From assembly GCA_017305195.1 (NCBI GenBank), contig JAFKMU010000047.1:62001-126000 (forward strand): a stretch of DNA of 64,000 bases. The letters run 5' to 3'. This document shows positions 51,816-62,081 of the stretch, one piece after another. The translations under genes were made by a program, and so were the position numbers. The notes under the pieces were generated by a model. That model was not told the DNA's origin. It did no database searches and saw only the letters and a list, made by a program, of their open reading frames with translations. Positions within the stretch are counted from its first letter, which is position 1, and the number at the start of each line of letters is the position of its first letter. Source of the stretch: Verrucomicrobiota bacterium. Its GTDB lineage: Bacteria > Verrucomicrobiota > Verrucomicrobiia > Chthoniobacterales > Terrimicrobiaceae.

Positions 51816-52609
51816 CAGCGCTGGCCTGCCGGGAAGATGATGTTGAGGAACATCGTCATGAAGAAATTCACGATCAGGACCGCGAGCGAGCACGTCACCA
51901 CGGTTTCCGTAGTGGCCCGCCCCACGCCCACCGCGCCATCCTTGGCTCGCAGTCCCTCGCGACAGCTGATGAAGACGATGATCACGCCAAAGACCGCCCC
52001 TTTGATGATCGCCATGGCGATGTCGCTGGAATCGGTGAATTTCTTGAGGTTGTTGACGAAATAAACGGACTCGACGTTGAGGACCTTGACCGCGACCCAG
52101 TAGGCCGCCAGCACACCGCAGCCGACGCACTCCACCACGAGCAGTGGCATGGAAATGAACATCGCCAGCGCACGCGGAACGACGAGGTAATCCACCGGAT
52201 GAACCGCCAGCGCGCGCAAGGCGTCGATCTGCTGGGTGACCTTCATCGTGCCGATCTCGGCGCTCATCGCCGCACCCACGCGTCCCGCCACCATCAGGCC
52301 GGTCAGCACCGGACCCAGTTCGCGGAACATCGCCAGCGTTACCACGGGACCGACGGCCGTCTGCATGTTCAGACTGGCAAACTGAAAGTAGGCCTGCGCG
52401 GTGAAGACCGCACCCGTAAACGCCCCGGTGACAATGACCACCAGCTGCGAACGATAGCCCACCTCCGCGATCTGCTGGAGGAGCAGTTTTCCCCGAATCC
52501 GCCCCCGAAAAATCGACCCAAAGGTCTCAAAGGCGAGCTGCGCCACATCCCCGAGAGCGAGGAAGAAGGACAAAATCAGGCGTGAAAAGAAAAGCGGAAT
52601 GAACTTCAT
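51815..52609 (-). CDS. mlaE: MlaE-like permease of lipid transport
   Basis: A 264-residue integral membrane protein with the MlaE family pattern: VVIVTGAFTGAVFTAQAYFQ, ELGPVLTGLMVAGRVGAAMS, AEIGTMKVTQQIDALRALAV and HPVDYLVVPRALAMF. Together with MlaF and MlaD it forms the inner-membrane complex that moves phospholipids to or from the outer membrane. Overlaps mlaF by one base. Confidence 0.94.
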   Translation of the reverse strand: MKFIPLFFSRLILSFFLALGDVAQLAFETFGSIFRGRIRGKLLLQQIAEVGYRSQLVVIVTGAFTGAVFTAQAYFQFASLNMQTAVGPVVTLAMFRELGPVLTGLMVAGRVGAAMSAEIGTMKVTQQIDALRALAVHPVDYLVVPRALAMFISMPLLVVECVGCGVLAAYWVAVKVLNVESVYFVNNLKKFTDSSDIAMAIIKGAVFGVIIVFISCREGLRAKDGAVGVGRATTETVVTCSLAVLIVNFFMTMFLNIIFPAGQR

Positions 52610-52641
52610 GAAGCCGATACGAGGTCGAGAATCGCGCAGCC

Positions 52642-52914
52642 TTACGCCTCAAGGACGTCCAGCCGCTGCGTTTTCTTTTTCGTACTGACTTCCGAGGGCA
52701 TCTGGCCGACGAACTTCGCGTCGAGCTCGATCTTACGAAAGATGGACTGGAGAGTAGAGACTGTTGGCGCGTCTCCGCTAAACTCCATATAAACAATGTC
52801 GTGGTTGGTATCGACTTTATAACGAAGGCCTGGAACGACATCGAGTTCCAGGGCCAAAGCCAACATCTTGTCCGGGTTCCGCACTCCGGCGGCATAAACC
52901 TCAAGATCAACCAT
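52642..52914 (-). CDS. Small hypothetical protein
   Basis: A 90-residue protein starting MVDLEVYAAGVRNPDKMLAL, with the strand pair YKVDTNHDIVYMEFSGDAPT. It looks like a small ACT- or ferredoxin-like alpha/beta domain; no family recognised. It lies 32 bp upstream of mlaE on the same strand and 97 bp divergent from carB. Confidence 0.65.
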   Translation of the reverse strand: MVDLEVYAAGVRNPDKMLALALELDVVPGLRYKVDTNHDIVYMEFSGDAPTVSTLQSIFRKIELDAKFVGQMPSEVSTKKKTQRLDVLEA

Positions 52915-53011
52915 GCCCCCATGGTCTGCCGTATCGGAGGAAAATCAAGACGTTTCGCATCGTTTGCCTTTGCGATGATGTCAGATATCCGGTAAACCAG
53001 CGCCGCTCTCC

Positions 53012-56000
53012 ATGCCCAAAGATACTTCGATCAAAAAAATCCTGCTCATCGGCTCCGGCCCCATCGTTATCGGCCAGGGTTGTGAATTCGACTACTCTGG
53101 TGTCCAGGCCTGCAAGGCCCTGGCCGAGGAGGGATACTCCGTCGTTCTCGTAAACTCCAACCCCGCCACCATCATGACGGACCCGGAGTTTGCCGACCGT
53201 ACGTACATCGAACCCATTACGCCCGAGGCGATTGAGAAAATCCTCGAGCGGGAGAAGCCCGATGCCGTGCTGCCGACCCTCGGCGGCCAGACCGCGCTCA
53301 ATGCCGCCATGGCTCTCGTGGAGAATGGAGCCCTGGAGCGCCACGGCGCCCGCCTGATCGGAGCGAATGCCGAGGCCATCCGCCGCGGCGAAGACCGCCA
53401 GATTTTCAAGGACATCATGCTTGAGATCGGCCTCGATGTGGCCGCCTCCGGCGTGGCGCATACGCTCGATGAGGCTCGCGAGATCGCCGGGCGCATCGGT
53501 TCCTACCCGCTGATCATCCGCCCCGCCTTCACCCTCGGCGGAGCGGGCGGCGGCATCGCCTACAACCGCGACGAACTTGAGGAGATCGTCCGCCGCGGTC
53601 TGGACATGTCCCCTGTTTCCGAAGTTCTCGTCGAAGAATCCCTCCTGGGCTGGAAGGAATACGAGATGGAGGTGGTGCGTGACCGCGCCGACAACTGCGT
53701 GGTCATCTGCTCGATCGAAAACCTCGATCCCATGGGCGTGCACACGGGCGACTCGATCACCGTCGCCCCGGTCCAGACCCTCTCCGACAAGGAGTACCAG
53801 GTCATGCGTGACGCGAGCTTTGCCGTCATTCGCGCCATCGGCGTGGAGACCGGCGGATCGAACATCCAGTTCGCCGTCAATCCGCAGAACGGTCGCATGA
53901 TCGTCATCGAGATGAACCCGCGCGTGTCGCGCAGTTCCGCTCTCGCGTCCAAGGCCACGGGCTTCCCGATCGCGAAGATCGCCGCCAAGCTCGCCGTGGG
54001 TTACACCCTCGACGAACTCCGCAACGACATCACTCGCGAGACGACCGCATGCTTCGAGCCCTCGATCGACTACTGCGTGGTGAAAATCCCGCGCTTCACC
54101 TTTGAGAAATTCCCGCAGGCCGACCCGACCCTGACCACGCAGATGAAGAGCGTGGGCGAGGCCATGGCCATTGGCCGCACCTTCAAGGAAGCCCTGCAAA
54201 AGGCGCTTCGCTCGCTGGAGATCGGTCGCTTCGGCCTCGGCGCGGATGGCAAGGACGCCATGCCCACCCTCCCCGATGGCAAGCCCGACATCGCCGCCAT
54301 CGAGCAGAAGATCCGCATCCCGAATCACGAGCGCATTTTCTTCCTGCGCTACGCCCTGCAGGCTGGCATCACGCCGGAGCGCCTTCACGAGATTTCCGCC
54401 ATCGATCCGTGGTTCCTGGAGAACATCCGCCAGATCGTGGAGGAGGAAAATCGCATCCGCACCAAGGGCATCGCCGAGGTGGGATTCCGCAAGGCCAAGA
54501 AGCTCGGCTTCTCCGACCGCCAGCTTGCCATCCTGACCAAGGCCACCGAGCCGGAAATCCGCGCCGCCCGCAAGGCCGCCGGAATCGTGCCGACCTACCG
54601 TCTCGTTGACACCTGCGCCGCGGAGTTCGAGGCCTACACGCCGTACTTCTACTCGACCTACGGCGATGAGGACGAGACCCGCGCCAGCGACAAGAAGAAG
54701 GTCATGATCCTCGGCGGTGGGCCGAACCGCATCGGCCAGGGCATCGAGTTTGACTACTGCTGCGTCCACGCCGCCTTCGCGCTGAAGGAACTCGGCTGGG
54801 AGACCATCATGGTCAACTCCAACCCGGAGACCGTCTCGACCGACTACGACACCAGCGACAAGCTGTACTTTGAGCCCCTCACCCTGGAGGACGTGCTCAA
54901 CATCTACGAGCGCGAGCGCGCCGACGCGATCATCGTGCAGTTCGGCGGACAGACCCCGCTGAACCTCGCCGCGGGCCTCGCCGCCAATGGCTGCAAGATC
55001 ATCGGCACCCAGCCCAGCAGCATTGAGATGGCCGAGGATCGCAAGCACTTCGCCGCCATGCTCAGCAAGCTCGGCCTCAAGCAGACCGAGGGCGCCACGG
55101 CCACCAATGAGCAGGAGGCGGTTTCCGTCGCTTCCGAGATCGGGTACCCGGTGCTCGTGCGTCCGTCCTTCGTTCTCGGCGGTCGCGCCATGCAGATCGT
55201 TCACAACGAAGAGGAACTGCGCCAATACATCCGCACCGCCGTCGCCGCCAGCCCGGAGCGTCCGGTGTTGGTCGACCGCTTCCTCGAGGACGCCACCGAG
55301 GTGGACGTGGACTGCATCGCCGACGGGGAAACATGCGTGATCGGCGGCGTGATGGAGCATATCGAGCAGGCGGGCATTCACTCCGGCGACAGCGCCTGCG
55401 TGATCCCGAGCTTCTCGCTCTCCGCGACCGTTCTGGAGACCATCAAGAGCGCCACGAAGGCGATGGCCCGCGAGCTTCAGGTGCGCGGCCTCATGAACGT
55501 GCAGTTCGCCGTCAAGGACGAGCAGGTCTACGTGCTGGAGGTCAACCCGCGCGCCTCGCGCACGGTTCCCTTTGTCAGCAAGGCCATCGGCAAGCCGCTC
55601 GCCAAGCTCGCCGCCAAGATCATGGCGGGCCAGACCTTGCGCGAACTCGGATTCACGGAGGAGATCATACCTCCGCATTTCTCCGTCAAGGAAGCCGTCT
55701 TCCCGTTCATCAAGTTCCCAGGTGTCGACATCATTCTCGGCCCCGAAATGCGCTCGACCGGCGAGGTCATGGGCATCGATGCCGATCTCGGCATTGCCTA
55801 CGCCAAGAGCCAGATGTCGGCCCAGCCGCCCCTCCCGATCAAGGGCAACGTCTTCATCAGCGTGAAGGACGCCGACAAACAGGCCGTCGTCCCGATCGCG
55901 AAGGAATTCCACGACCTTGGCTTCGTCATCCACGCGACAGGCGGCACCGCCAGGATTCTTACTGATGCCGGCGTGCCCGCCAAGGCGCTGCTCAAGCTCC

Positions 56001-56236
56001 AGGAAGGCCGTCCCAACGTGCTCGATCTGATCAAGAACGGCGAGATCCAGTTCATCATCAACACCCCGAGCGGCCAGCAGCCTCGCCGCGACGAGGTGGT
56101 GATCCGCAGCGCAGCCGTCGCCGGTCGCGTCGCCACGATGACGACTCTCCGCGGCGCCCGCGCCAGCGCAGCCGCCATCCGCGCCCTGCAGCAGGCCGGC
56201 TACGCCGTCAAGAGCATCCAGGAATACCACGCGTAA
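53012..56236 (+). CDS. carB: Carbamoyl-phosphate synthase large subunit
   Basis: A 1074-residue enzyme, the full family length. Two homologous halves each have a pre-ATP-grasp and ATP-grasp fold: [20 protein letters not shown] and [20 protein letters not shown] mark their starts; [17 protein letters not shown] and [17 protein letters not shown] are the ATP loops. The C-terminal MGS-like allosteric domain begins near 935 ([36 protein letters not shown]). It makes carbamoyl phosphate for pyrimidines and arginine with CarA, which is not in this window. A terminator follows. Confidence 0.96.
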   Translation: MPKDTSIKKILLIGSGPIVIGQGCEFDYSGVQACKALAEEGYSVVLVNSNPATIMTDPEFADRTYIEPITPEAIEKILEREKPDAVLPTLGGQTALNAAMALVENGALERHGARLIGANAEAIRRGEDRQIFKDIMLEIGLDVAASGVAHTLDEAREIAGRIGSYPLIIRPAFTLGGAGGGIAYNRDELEEIVRRGLDMSPVSEVLVEESLLGWKEYEMEVVRDRADNCVVICSIENLDPMGVHTGDSITVAPVQTLSDKEYQVMRDASFAVIRAIGVETGGSNIQFAVNPQNGRMIVIEMNPRVSRSSALASKATGFPIAKIAAKLAVGYTLDELRNDITRETTACFEPSIDYCVVKIPRFTFEKFPQADPTLTTQMKSVGEAMAIGRTFKEALQKALRSLEIGRFGLGADGKDAMPTLPDGKPDIAAIEQKIRIPNHERIFFLRYALQAGITPERLHEISAIDPWFLENIRQIVEEENRIRTKGIAEVGFRKAKKLGFSDRQLAILTKATEPEIRAARKAAGIVPTYRLVDTCAAEFEAYTPYFYSTYGDEDETRASDKKKVMILGGGPNRIGQGIEFDYCCVHAAFALKELGWETIMVNSNPETVSTDYDTSDKLYFEPLTLEDVLNIYERERADAIIVQFGGQTPLNLAAGLAANGCKIIGTQPSSIEMAEDRKHFAAMLSKLGLKQTEGATATNEQEAVSVASEIGYPVLVRPSFVLGGRAMQIVHNEEELRQYIRTAVAASPERPVLVDRFLEDATEVDVDCIADGETCVIGGVMEHIEQAGIHSGDSACVIPSFSLSATVLETIKSATKAMARELQVRGLMNVQFAVKDEQVYVLEVNPRASRTVPFVSKAIGKPLAKLAAKIMAGQTLRELGFTEEIIPPHFSVKEAVFPFIKFPGVDIILGPEMRSTGEVMGIDADLGIAYAKSQMSAQPPLPIKGNVFISVKDADKQAVVPIAKEFHDLGFVIHATGGTARILTDAGVPAKALLKLQEGRPNVLDLIKNGEIQFIINTPSGQQPRRDEVVIRSAAVAGRVATMTTLRGARASAAAIRALQQAGYAVKSIQEYHA

Positions 56237-56247
56237 AGACTGATACC

Positions 56248-56278
56248 GAAAGCCGTCGATTTTTCCGACGGCTTTCTT
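56248..56278 (+). terminator. Rho-independent terminator of carB
   Basis: GAAAGCCGTCG and CGACGGCTTTC form a perfect 11-bp stem around ATTTTTC, followed by TT. It lies 11 bp after the carB stop. Confidence 0.8.
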
Positions 56279-56314
56279 GCCAACTGGAATACAACCTGCT
56301 TCCCCTATCCCGCT

Positions 56315-57862
56315 ATGCCAAGCGGGAAGGGAGAAGGGGCCGCCGACGTCATCCTCGTCGGGGCGGGTATCATGAGCAGCACTCTGGGAGTCATCCTCAA
56401 TGCGCTGGAACCAGATTGGAAAATTTTGATCCTGGAGTCGCTCGACGACGTTTCCCAGGAGAGCAGCCTCGCATGGAATAATGCGGGAACAGGGCATGCA
56501 GCCCTCTGCGAGCTGAACTACACGCCCGAGCGGGCTGACGGATCAGTCGATGTCTCCAAGGCCTTGAAAATCAACGAGGCCTTCGAAATCTCGAAGCAGT
56601 GCTGGTCCACCCTCGCCCAGCGCGGAGTTATTGCCTCGCCCGAGAAGTTCATCCACCGAGTGCCGCATCACAGCTTCGTCCGGGGAGAGGCCAATACTGA
56701 TTTTCTGCGCAAGCGCCATGAGGCGCTGAAAGGCCATCATGCTTTTGAAGGCATGCAGTTTGCCGATACGGCGGAGGAAATCGCCGAGTGGCTCCCGCTC
56801 ATGATGGATGGGCGGGAAAAGACAGAGAAGCTCGCCGCGACACGCATGGCCATCGGCTCCGATGTAAACTTTGGCGAGCTTTGCCGCCAGTTCATCGACT
56901 ATCTGCGCAAGCAGGGCGCCGAGGTGCTGCTGCGGCACAAGGTCACCAGAGTTGACCGCGAAGCCTCTGGCTGGCGCATCACCGCCAAGAATCTCGCGGA
57001 CGGCGGCAAACGCGAATTCCGCGCGCCCTTCGTTTTCCTCGGAGCTGGCGGCGGAGCCCTGCCGCTCCTGCAAAAATCCGGCATTCCGGAGGGCAAGGGA
57101 TACGGCGGATTCCCCGTCGGCGGCCAATGGCTGCGCTGCGACGATCCCGCCCTGTCCGAACGTCATTACGCGAAGGTATATGGCAAGGCCGGGGTCGGCA
57201 CCCCGCCCATGTCGGTCCCCCATCTCGACACGCGCGTGATCGATGGCAAGCGAGGCCTGCTTTTTGGCCCCTATGCGACATTTTCGACAAAGTACCTGCA
57301 CCACGGATCGATTCTGGACATGCCGCTCTCGTTCCGCCCGGACAACGTGATCCCCATGCTGGCCGCCGGAGCGCAGAATATCCCGCTCACCCAGTACCTC
57401 ATCGGCCAGGTGATCCAGTCGCCCAAGCAGCGCTTCCAGGCGCTGCAAGCGTTTGTGCCCATGGCGAGATTCGAGGATTGGAAGCTCGTCGACGCCGGTC
57501 AGCGGGTTCAGGTCATCAAAAAGCACCCGAGGCTGGGCGGCATCCTGGAGTTTGGCACCGAGGTGGTGGCCGCCGGCGATGGCTCTCTCGCCGCGCTCCT
57601 CGGCGCGTCCCCTGGGGCCTCGACCTCCGTTTCCATCATGCTCGAACTGCTCGCCAAGTGCTTCCCGCAGCAAATCTCCAGCGAGAAATGGGTCACCAGC
57701 CTCCAGGCGCTGATTCCATCCTACGGCGAGCACCTGCTGGAAAATCGCGCCCTGTTTGACCGCGTCCGGAGCTGGACCTCGGAGATCCTCGGGCTTCGCG
57801 CCCCGTTGCCCGAAATCCGGGTGTCGGCCAGCTCGGATGCCTCCACTTCCCAAGCCAGTTGA
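56315..57862 (+). CDS. mqo: Malate:quinone oxidoreductase
   Basis: A 515-residue FAD enzyme that oxidises malate and passes electrons to the quinone pool at the membrane. It has the dinucleotide fold VILVGAGIMSSTLGVILNAL, the Mqo-typical SLAWNNAGTGHAALCELNYT, FVFLGAGGGALPLLQKSGIP, GKRGLLFGPYATFSTKYL and the C-terminal SYGEHLLEN. It complements the NAD-dependent Mdh at the left edge of the window; the two are often used together. Confidence 0.95.
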   Translation: MPSGKGEGAADVILVGAGIMSSTLGVILNALEPDWKILILESLDDVSQESSLAWNNAGTGHAALCELNYTPERADGSVDVSKALKINEAFEISKQCWSTLAQRGVIASPEKFIHRVPHHSFVRGEANTDFLRKRHEALKGHHAFEGMQFADTAEEIAEWLPLMMDGREKTEKLAATRMAIGSDVNFGELCRQFIDYLRKQGAEVLLRHKVTRVDREASGWRITAKNLADGGKREFRAPFVFLGAGGGALPLLQKSGIPEGKGYGGFPVGGQWLRCDDPALSERHYAKVYGKAGVGTPPMSVPHLDTRVIDGKRGLLFGPYATFSTKYLHHGSILDMPLSFRPDNVIPMLAAGAQNIPLTQYLIGQVIQSPKQRFQALQAFVPMARFEDWKLVDAGQRVQVIKKHPRLGGILEFGTEVVAAGDGSLAALLGASPGASTSVSIMLELLAKCFPQQISSEKWVTSLQALIPSYGEHLLENRALFDRVRSWTSEILGLRAPLPEIRVSASSDASTSQAS

Positions 57863-57921
57863 GCCAGTTGATTTAGATTGCCATTCCCCGAGGGGGGAGT
57901 ATTCTTCACGACCCGCTTCTA

Positions 57922-57938
57922 CCGGATGAGGAATCCGG
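57922..57938 (+). promoter_or_regulatory. Hairpin in the rpsA leader
   Basis: CCGGAT and ATCCGG pair around GAGGA, 56 bp before the S1 ATG; a second short stem, GGGC-CTCC-GCCC, follows at about 57948. Leaders of rpsA in other bacteria fold into hairpins through which S1 represses its own translation. A similar role here is inferred. Confidence 0.35.
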
Positions 57939-57993
57939 AAGTCATTGGGCCTCCGCCCACAACGAGCGGCATAACATCAACAAACTCAACAGT

Positions 57994-59688
57994 ATGGCCA
58001 TGATGGCAGAACTCCAGCAACTCATCGCAAACTCCGTAAAGAATTACCGCGAGGGTAGCATTGTAAAAGGACACATTCTCGAAGTCCGTCCCCGGGAATT
58101 TCTCGTAGACATCGGATATAAGAGCGAGGGCGTAATCCCCGCCAGCGAATTTGACGACCCGTCTGAGGTCGAAGTAGGCGACGAAATCGAGGTATTGCTC
58201 GAGCGCCTCGAAAACGATGAGGGCATGGTTGTTCTCTCGAAGGAAAAGGCCGCTGCGCGCCAGAACTGGGAGAAAATCGTCTCCGTGTTCAAGGGCGAGG
58301 GCCTCATCAAGGGCAAGGTCAAAGCCGTGGTCAAAGGCGGTCTCACCGTCAATGTCGGCGTCGAGGCTTTCCTCCCCGCTTCCCAGATCGACATCATCCC
58401 GCCGAAGGATCTCCAGCAGTTCGTCGCCAACACCTACGACTTCAAGATCGTCAAGATCAACGAAGACCGTAAGAACGTCGTTCTCAGCCGCCGCGAGATC
58501 ATCGAGCAGGAACGCTCCGAGAAGCGCCAGCGCTTCCTCAGCAGCGTGAACGTCGGCGATCGCGTCCAAGGTGTCGTCAAGAACATCACCGACTTCGGTG
58601 CGTTCATCGACCTCGACGGCATCGACGGCCTCCTCCACGTCACCGACATGTCCTGGGCCCGCCTCACCCATCCCGGTGAGCTTCTCAAGGTCGGCCAGCA
58701 GGTCGACGTGCAGATCCTCGACATCAACAAGGACAAGGAGCGCGTTTCGCTCGGCATCAAGCAGATGCAGTCCAACCCGTGGGATCGCATCGAAGAGCGC
58801 TTCCCGGTCGGCCAGAAGATCAAGGGCAAGGTCACGAGCCTCATGCCTTACGGTGCTTTCGTCCAGATCGAAGAAGGCGTCGAAGGTCTCATCCACGTTT
58901 CCGAACTCTCGTGGACCAAGCGCATCGCCCGTCCTTCCGACGTGCTCACGCTCGGCCAGGAGATCGAGGCTCTCGTCCTCGGCGTTAACAAGGAAGAGCA
59001 GAAGATCTCGCTCGGCGTCCGCCAGCTCGAGCCGAATCCTTGGGACGAAATCGAAGTCCGCTACATGATCGGCAAGCAGGTCAAGGGCAAGGTCCGCAAC
59101 ATGACCGCCTACGGCGCATTCGTCGAACTCGAGGAAGGCATCGACGGCATGATCCACGTCTCCGACCTCTCCTGGACCCGCAAGATCAACCACCCGAGCG
59201 AAGTCCTCAAGAAGGGCGACGATCTCGAGGCGGTGGTCATCGACATCGACAAGGTCAACCAGCGCATCAGCCTGGGCACCAAGCAGCTCGAGAACGATCC
59301 CTGGAAGGAAATCGACGGCAAGTTCAAGATCGGCGACCTCGTCAAGGGCACCGTCACCAAGATCACGAACTTCGGCGCTTTCGTTCAGCTCCAGGACGAT
59401 ATCGACGGCCTCGTGCACATCTCGCAGATCAGCGAGGACCGTGTCGACAAGGTCAAGGACGCTCTCAAGATCGGTCAGGAAGTCGAAGCCCGCGTCATCA
59501 AGGTCGACAAGGCCGAGCGCCGCATCGGTCTTTCCATCAAGGCCGCCAACTACGACCAGGATGCCCTCCGCCGCGAAGCCGAGACTCTCGATACGCTGCG
59601 TCCGGGTGAGGACATGGTCGGTCTGGCTCAGGCCTTCGAGTTCGCCGAGGAAGAATATCGTCCCGGCGAAAGCAAGAAGAAGAAATAA
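57994..59688 (+). CDS. rpsA: 30S ribosomal protein S1
   Basis: A 564-residue protein with six S1 (OB-fold) repeats, the long form of S1. Repeats start near residues 20 (GSIVKGHILEVRPREFLVDI), 105, 187 (VQGVVKNITDFGAFIDLDGI), 272 (IKGKVTSLMPYGAFVQIEEG), 359 (VKGKVRNMTAYGAFVELEEG) and 446 (VKGTVTKITNFGAFVQLQDD). S1 unfolds and docks mRNA on the 30S subunit. No Shine-Dalgarno is seen; ATGs at 57994, 58000 and 58003 are all in frame, so the exact start is uncertain by three codons. Confidence 0.95.
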   Translation: MAMMAELQQLIANSVKNYREGSIVKGHILEVRPREFLVDIGYKSEGVIPASEFDDPSEVEVGDEIEVLLERLENDEGMVVLSKEKAAARQNWEKIVSVFKGEGLIKGKVKAVVKGGLTVNVGVEAFLPASQIDIIPPKDLQQFVANTYDFKIVKINEDRKNVVLSRREIIEQERSEKRQRFLSSVNVGDRVQGVVKNITDFGAFIDLDGIDGLLHVTDMSWARLTHPGELLKVGQQVDVQILDINKDKERVSLGIKQMQSNPWDRIEERFPVGQKIKGKVTSLMPYGAFVQIEEGVEGLIHVSELSWTKRIARPSDVLTLGQEIEALVLGVNKEEQKISLGVRQLEPNPWDEIEVRYMIGKQVKGKVRNMTAYGAFVELEEGIDGMIHVSDLSWTRKINHPSEVLKKGDDLEAVVIDIDKVNQRISLGTKQLENDPWKEIDGKFKIGDLVKGTVTKITNFGAFVQLQDDIDGLVHISQISEDRVDKVKDALKIGQEVEARVIKVDKAERRIGLSIKAANYDQDALRREAETLDTLRPGEDMVGLAQAFEFAEEEYRPGESKKKK

Positions 59689-59724
59689 CCCTTGCCTGGT
59701 CCAAAACCTGCGTAGCTTAAAGCC

Positions 59725-60060
59725 ATGGAAAAACCCGTCATCACAGCCTACCTCAAGACCTTCTGCGGATGGAGCAACGGCGTTCGCGCCATTCTCTCGA
59801 AGTATGACCTCCCCTATACGGAGAAGGACATCATCAAGAATCCGGAGTTGCGCTTCGAGATGGAGCAACTGAGCGGGCAGCCGCTGTCGCCCTGCGTCGT
59901 CGTGAATGACACGATGCTCGCGGACATCAGCGGCGAGGAGCTCGAGCGGTATCTGCTCGAGAAGGGCCTCGTCGGAACGTCGGATAAAACCACCGACGTT
60001 CCGCTAAATGCTGCTTGCACAGACGAGCAGCATGAGGCTATGGTGAAACTCAAGTTTTAA
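59725..60060 (+). CDS. Glutaredoxin-like protein (CGWS site)
   Basis: A 111-residue thioredoxin-fold protein. VITAYLKTFCGWSNGVRAIL carries C14 as the only active-site cysteine (CGWS in place of CPYC), a monothiol arrangement. SGQPLSPCVVVNDTMLADIS matches the cis-proline region and the following glutathione-binding loop. The C-terminal 25 residues (AACTDEQHEAMVKLKF) extend beyond the domain and hold an extra Cys. It may bind an iron-sulphur cluster or act in thiol exchange; both are inferred. Confidence 0.8.
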   Translation: MEKPVITAYLKTFCGWSNGVRAILSKYDLPYTEKDIIKNPELRFEMEQLSGQPLSPCVVVNDTMLADISGEELERYLLEKGLVGTSDKTTDVPLNAACTDEQHEAMVKLKF

Positions 60061-60087
60061 GTACGCGAGGATTTCCCTCCCGCTAAG

Positions 60088-60118
60088 AGCCCCGGTGCCG
60101 CATGGCCCGGGGCTTTTT
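60088..60118 (+). terminator. Rho-independent terminator after the glutaredoxin-like gene
   Basis: AGCCCCGG (60088-60095) and CCGGGGCT (60107-60114) form a perfect 8-bp GC-rich stem followed by TTTTTCG, 27 bp after the stop codon. It isolates this gene from recQ. Confidence 0.85.
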
Positions 60119-60214
60119 CGTTTTCCAACCTGTTGCGCCGACAATTTCTCCCTCGAAAGAGCGGCGCGGGTTTTGACCTTTTCCGCACGGGGAGTAAGCT
60201 CCCCGTTTCTGCCC

Positions 60215-62041
60215 ATGCCCAGCCTCGAAGACACGCTCCACCGCACGTTCGGCTATTCCACGTTCCGGCCGCTGCAGCGCGAGATCATGGAGGCCTCCCT
60301 GGCGGGGCGCGATGTCTTTGCCCTGCTCCCGACGGGCGGCGGCAAGTCGCTGTGCTTCCAGCTCCCTGCCCTCATTCGGCCCGGCCTGACCGTCGTGGTC
60401 TCGCCACTCATCGCACTGATGAAGGACCAGGTCGACCAGCTCCAGGCGGCGGGCGTCTCGGCGACGTTCCTGAACTCCACCCTCGGCGCAGCCGAATCCC
60501 GGAACCGCCTGCGCGGTCTGCATAACGGCGAGTATCGCCTGCTCTATGTCGCCCCGGAGCGCCTGATGCTCGATAACTGGCGAGACAACCTTCTCTCGTG
60601 GAATGTCTCCTCCCTCGCCATCGACGAGGCGCACTGCATCTCGGAATGGGGCCATGATTTCCGCCCCGAGTACCGCCAGATTTCCAAACTCCGCGATCTC
60701 CTGCCCGACATCCCGGTCACGGCCCTCACCGCCACCGCGACGGAACGCGTGCGCGATGACATCATCAAACACCTGCAGCTCCGCGACCCGGAAGTCTTCG
60801 TCGCCAGCTTCAACCGCCCCAACCTGCTCTACCGCGTCATCGCCAAGGATCAGCCAGCGAAGCAGATCGCGGATTTTGTGGCCAGCCGCCGGGACGAAAG
60901 CGGCATCGTCTATTGCGCCACCCGGGCCACGACCGAGCGCGTCGCCGAGGCGCTCTCCAACCGCGGCCTGACCGCCCGACCGTATCACGCCGGACTCTCC
61001 GCCGAGGATCGCGCGCTCAATCAGGAGCTTTTCCTCCGCGACGAAGTGCGCATCATCTGCGCCACCATCGCCTTCGGCATGGGTATCAACAAACCCAACG
61101 TCCGCTGGGTGCTGCATTACGATCTGCCCAAAAACGTCGAGGGCTACTATCAGGAAACCGGTCGGGCCGGGCGCGACAGCCTGCCCTCGGATTGCCTGCT
61201 CCTTTTCAGCCCCGGCGACGTGGCGAAGCAGATGCATTTCATCGATGAAATGACGAATCCCAAGGAGAAGCAGATCGCCCGCGACCAGCTTCGCCAGATG
61301 CTCGAGTATGCCGAAACCTCGCACTGCCGCCGCCAGTCGCTCTTGCGCTACTTTGGCGAAGAGGTGGAGGAGACAAACTGTGAAGGGTGCGACAACTGCC
61401 TGGAGCCGCGCGAGACCTATGACGGCACGATCCCGGCCCAGAAATTCCTCTCCTGCATCCTCCGCATCCGCAAGGCCACGCCATTCGGGGTCGGCATGAA
61501 CCACATCATCGAGGTCCTCACCGGCGCAGAGACCGAGAAAGTCCGGAAATGGGGTCACAATACCCTGAGCACGTACGGCATCGGAAAGGACCTTCCCAGG
61601 GCCGAGTGGGCCGCCATCGGGCGCGAGTTGCTGCGCCTCGGCCTGGTCCAGCAGACCACCGGCGAATACCCCCAGTGGGAAATCACCGAGGCCGGGCTGG
61701 AGGCGCTAAAATCCCGCCGCTTGATCTCGCTGACCAAGCCCCTGGCTTCGCCAAAAAAGCGCGCCCGGAGCCGATCCGGCGAGATTTCCTGCGACGAACT
61801 CCTCTTCAACCGCCTGCGCTCGGTGCGCAAAAAGCTCGCCGACGAGCATCATGTGCCCGCCTACATCATCTTTGGCGATGCCACCCTGCGGGAAATGGCC
61901 CGCAAATACCCCACCACCGAGCGCGAAATGGCGCTCATCCCGGGCGTGGGAGAGAAAAAACTGGCGGAATACGGGGAAATTTTCTGCGACGCCATCTCCG
62001 AGCACCTGTCGGTTTACCCAAAACTTGCACAACCCGCGTAA
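60215..62041 (+). CDS. recQ: ATP-dependent DNA helicase RecQ
   Basis: A 608-residue RecQ starting at ATG 60215. Walker A is LLPTGGGKSLCFQLP (about 38-52); motif II and the aromatic-rich loop read SLAIDEAHCISEWGHDFRPE; motif VI is YYQETGRAGRDSLPSDC. The zinc-binding RQC part has CRRQSLLRYFGEE and CEGCDNCLEP, and an HRDC domain ends the protein (REMARKYPTTEREMALIPGV). It unwinds recombination and replication intermediates. An in-frame ATG at 60095 falls in the terminator and is not the start. Confidence 0.95.
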   Translation: MPSLEDTLHRTFGYSTFRPLQREIMEASLAGRDVFALLPTGGGKSLCFQLPALIRPGLTVVVSPLIALMKDQVDQLQAAGVSATFLNSTLGAAESRNRLRGLHNGEYRLLYVAPERLMLDNWRDNLLSWNVSSLAIDEAHCISEWGHDFRPEYRQISKLRDLLPDIPVTALTATATERVRDDIIKHLQLRDPEVFVASFNRPNLLYRVIAKDQPAKQIADFVASRRDESGIVYCATRATTERVAEALSNRGLTARPYHAGLSAEDRALNQELFLRDEVRIICATIAFGMGINKPNVRWVLHYDLPKNVEGYYQETGRAGRDSLPSDCLLLFSPGDVAKQMHFIDEMTNPKEKQIARDQLRQMLEYAETSHCRRQSLLRYFGEEVEETNCEGCDNCLEPRETYDGTIPAQKFLSCILRIRKATPFGVGMNHIIEVLTGAETEKVRKWGHNTLSTYGIGKDLPRAEWAAIGRELLRLGLVQQTTGEYPQWEITEAGLEALKSRRLISLTKPLASPKKRARSRSGEISCDELLFNRLRSVRKKLADEHHVPAYIIFGDATLREMARKYPTTEREMALIPGVGEKKLAEYGEIFCDAISEHLSVYPKLAQPA

Positions 62042-62081
62042 GAGACTTGGCGAAAATCGTTAAGCTCGCTAGGTTTTCCGG

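Noticed and set aside
52907..56497. A 1196-codon open frame antisense to carB
   Set aside because: Carries His- and Asp-rich, low-complexity translation typical of the complement of GC-rich coding DNA, and carB on the other strand is unmistakable.
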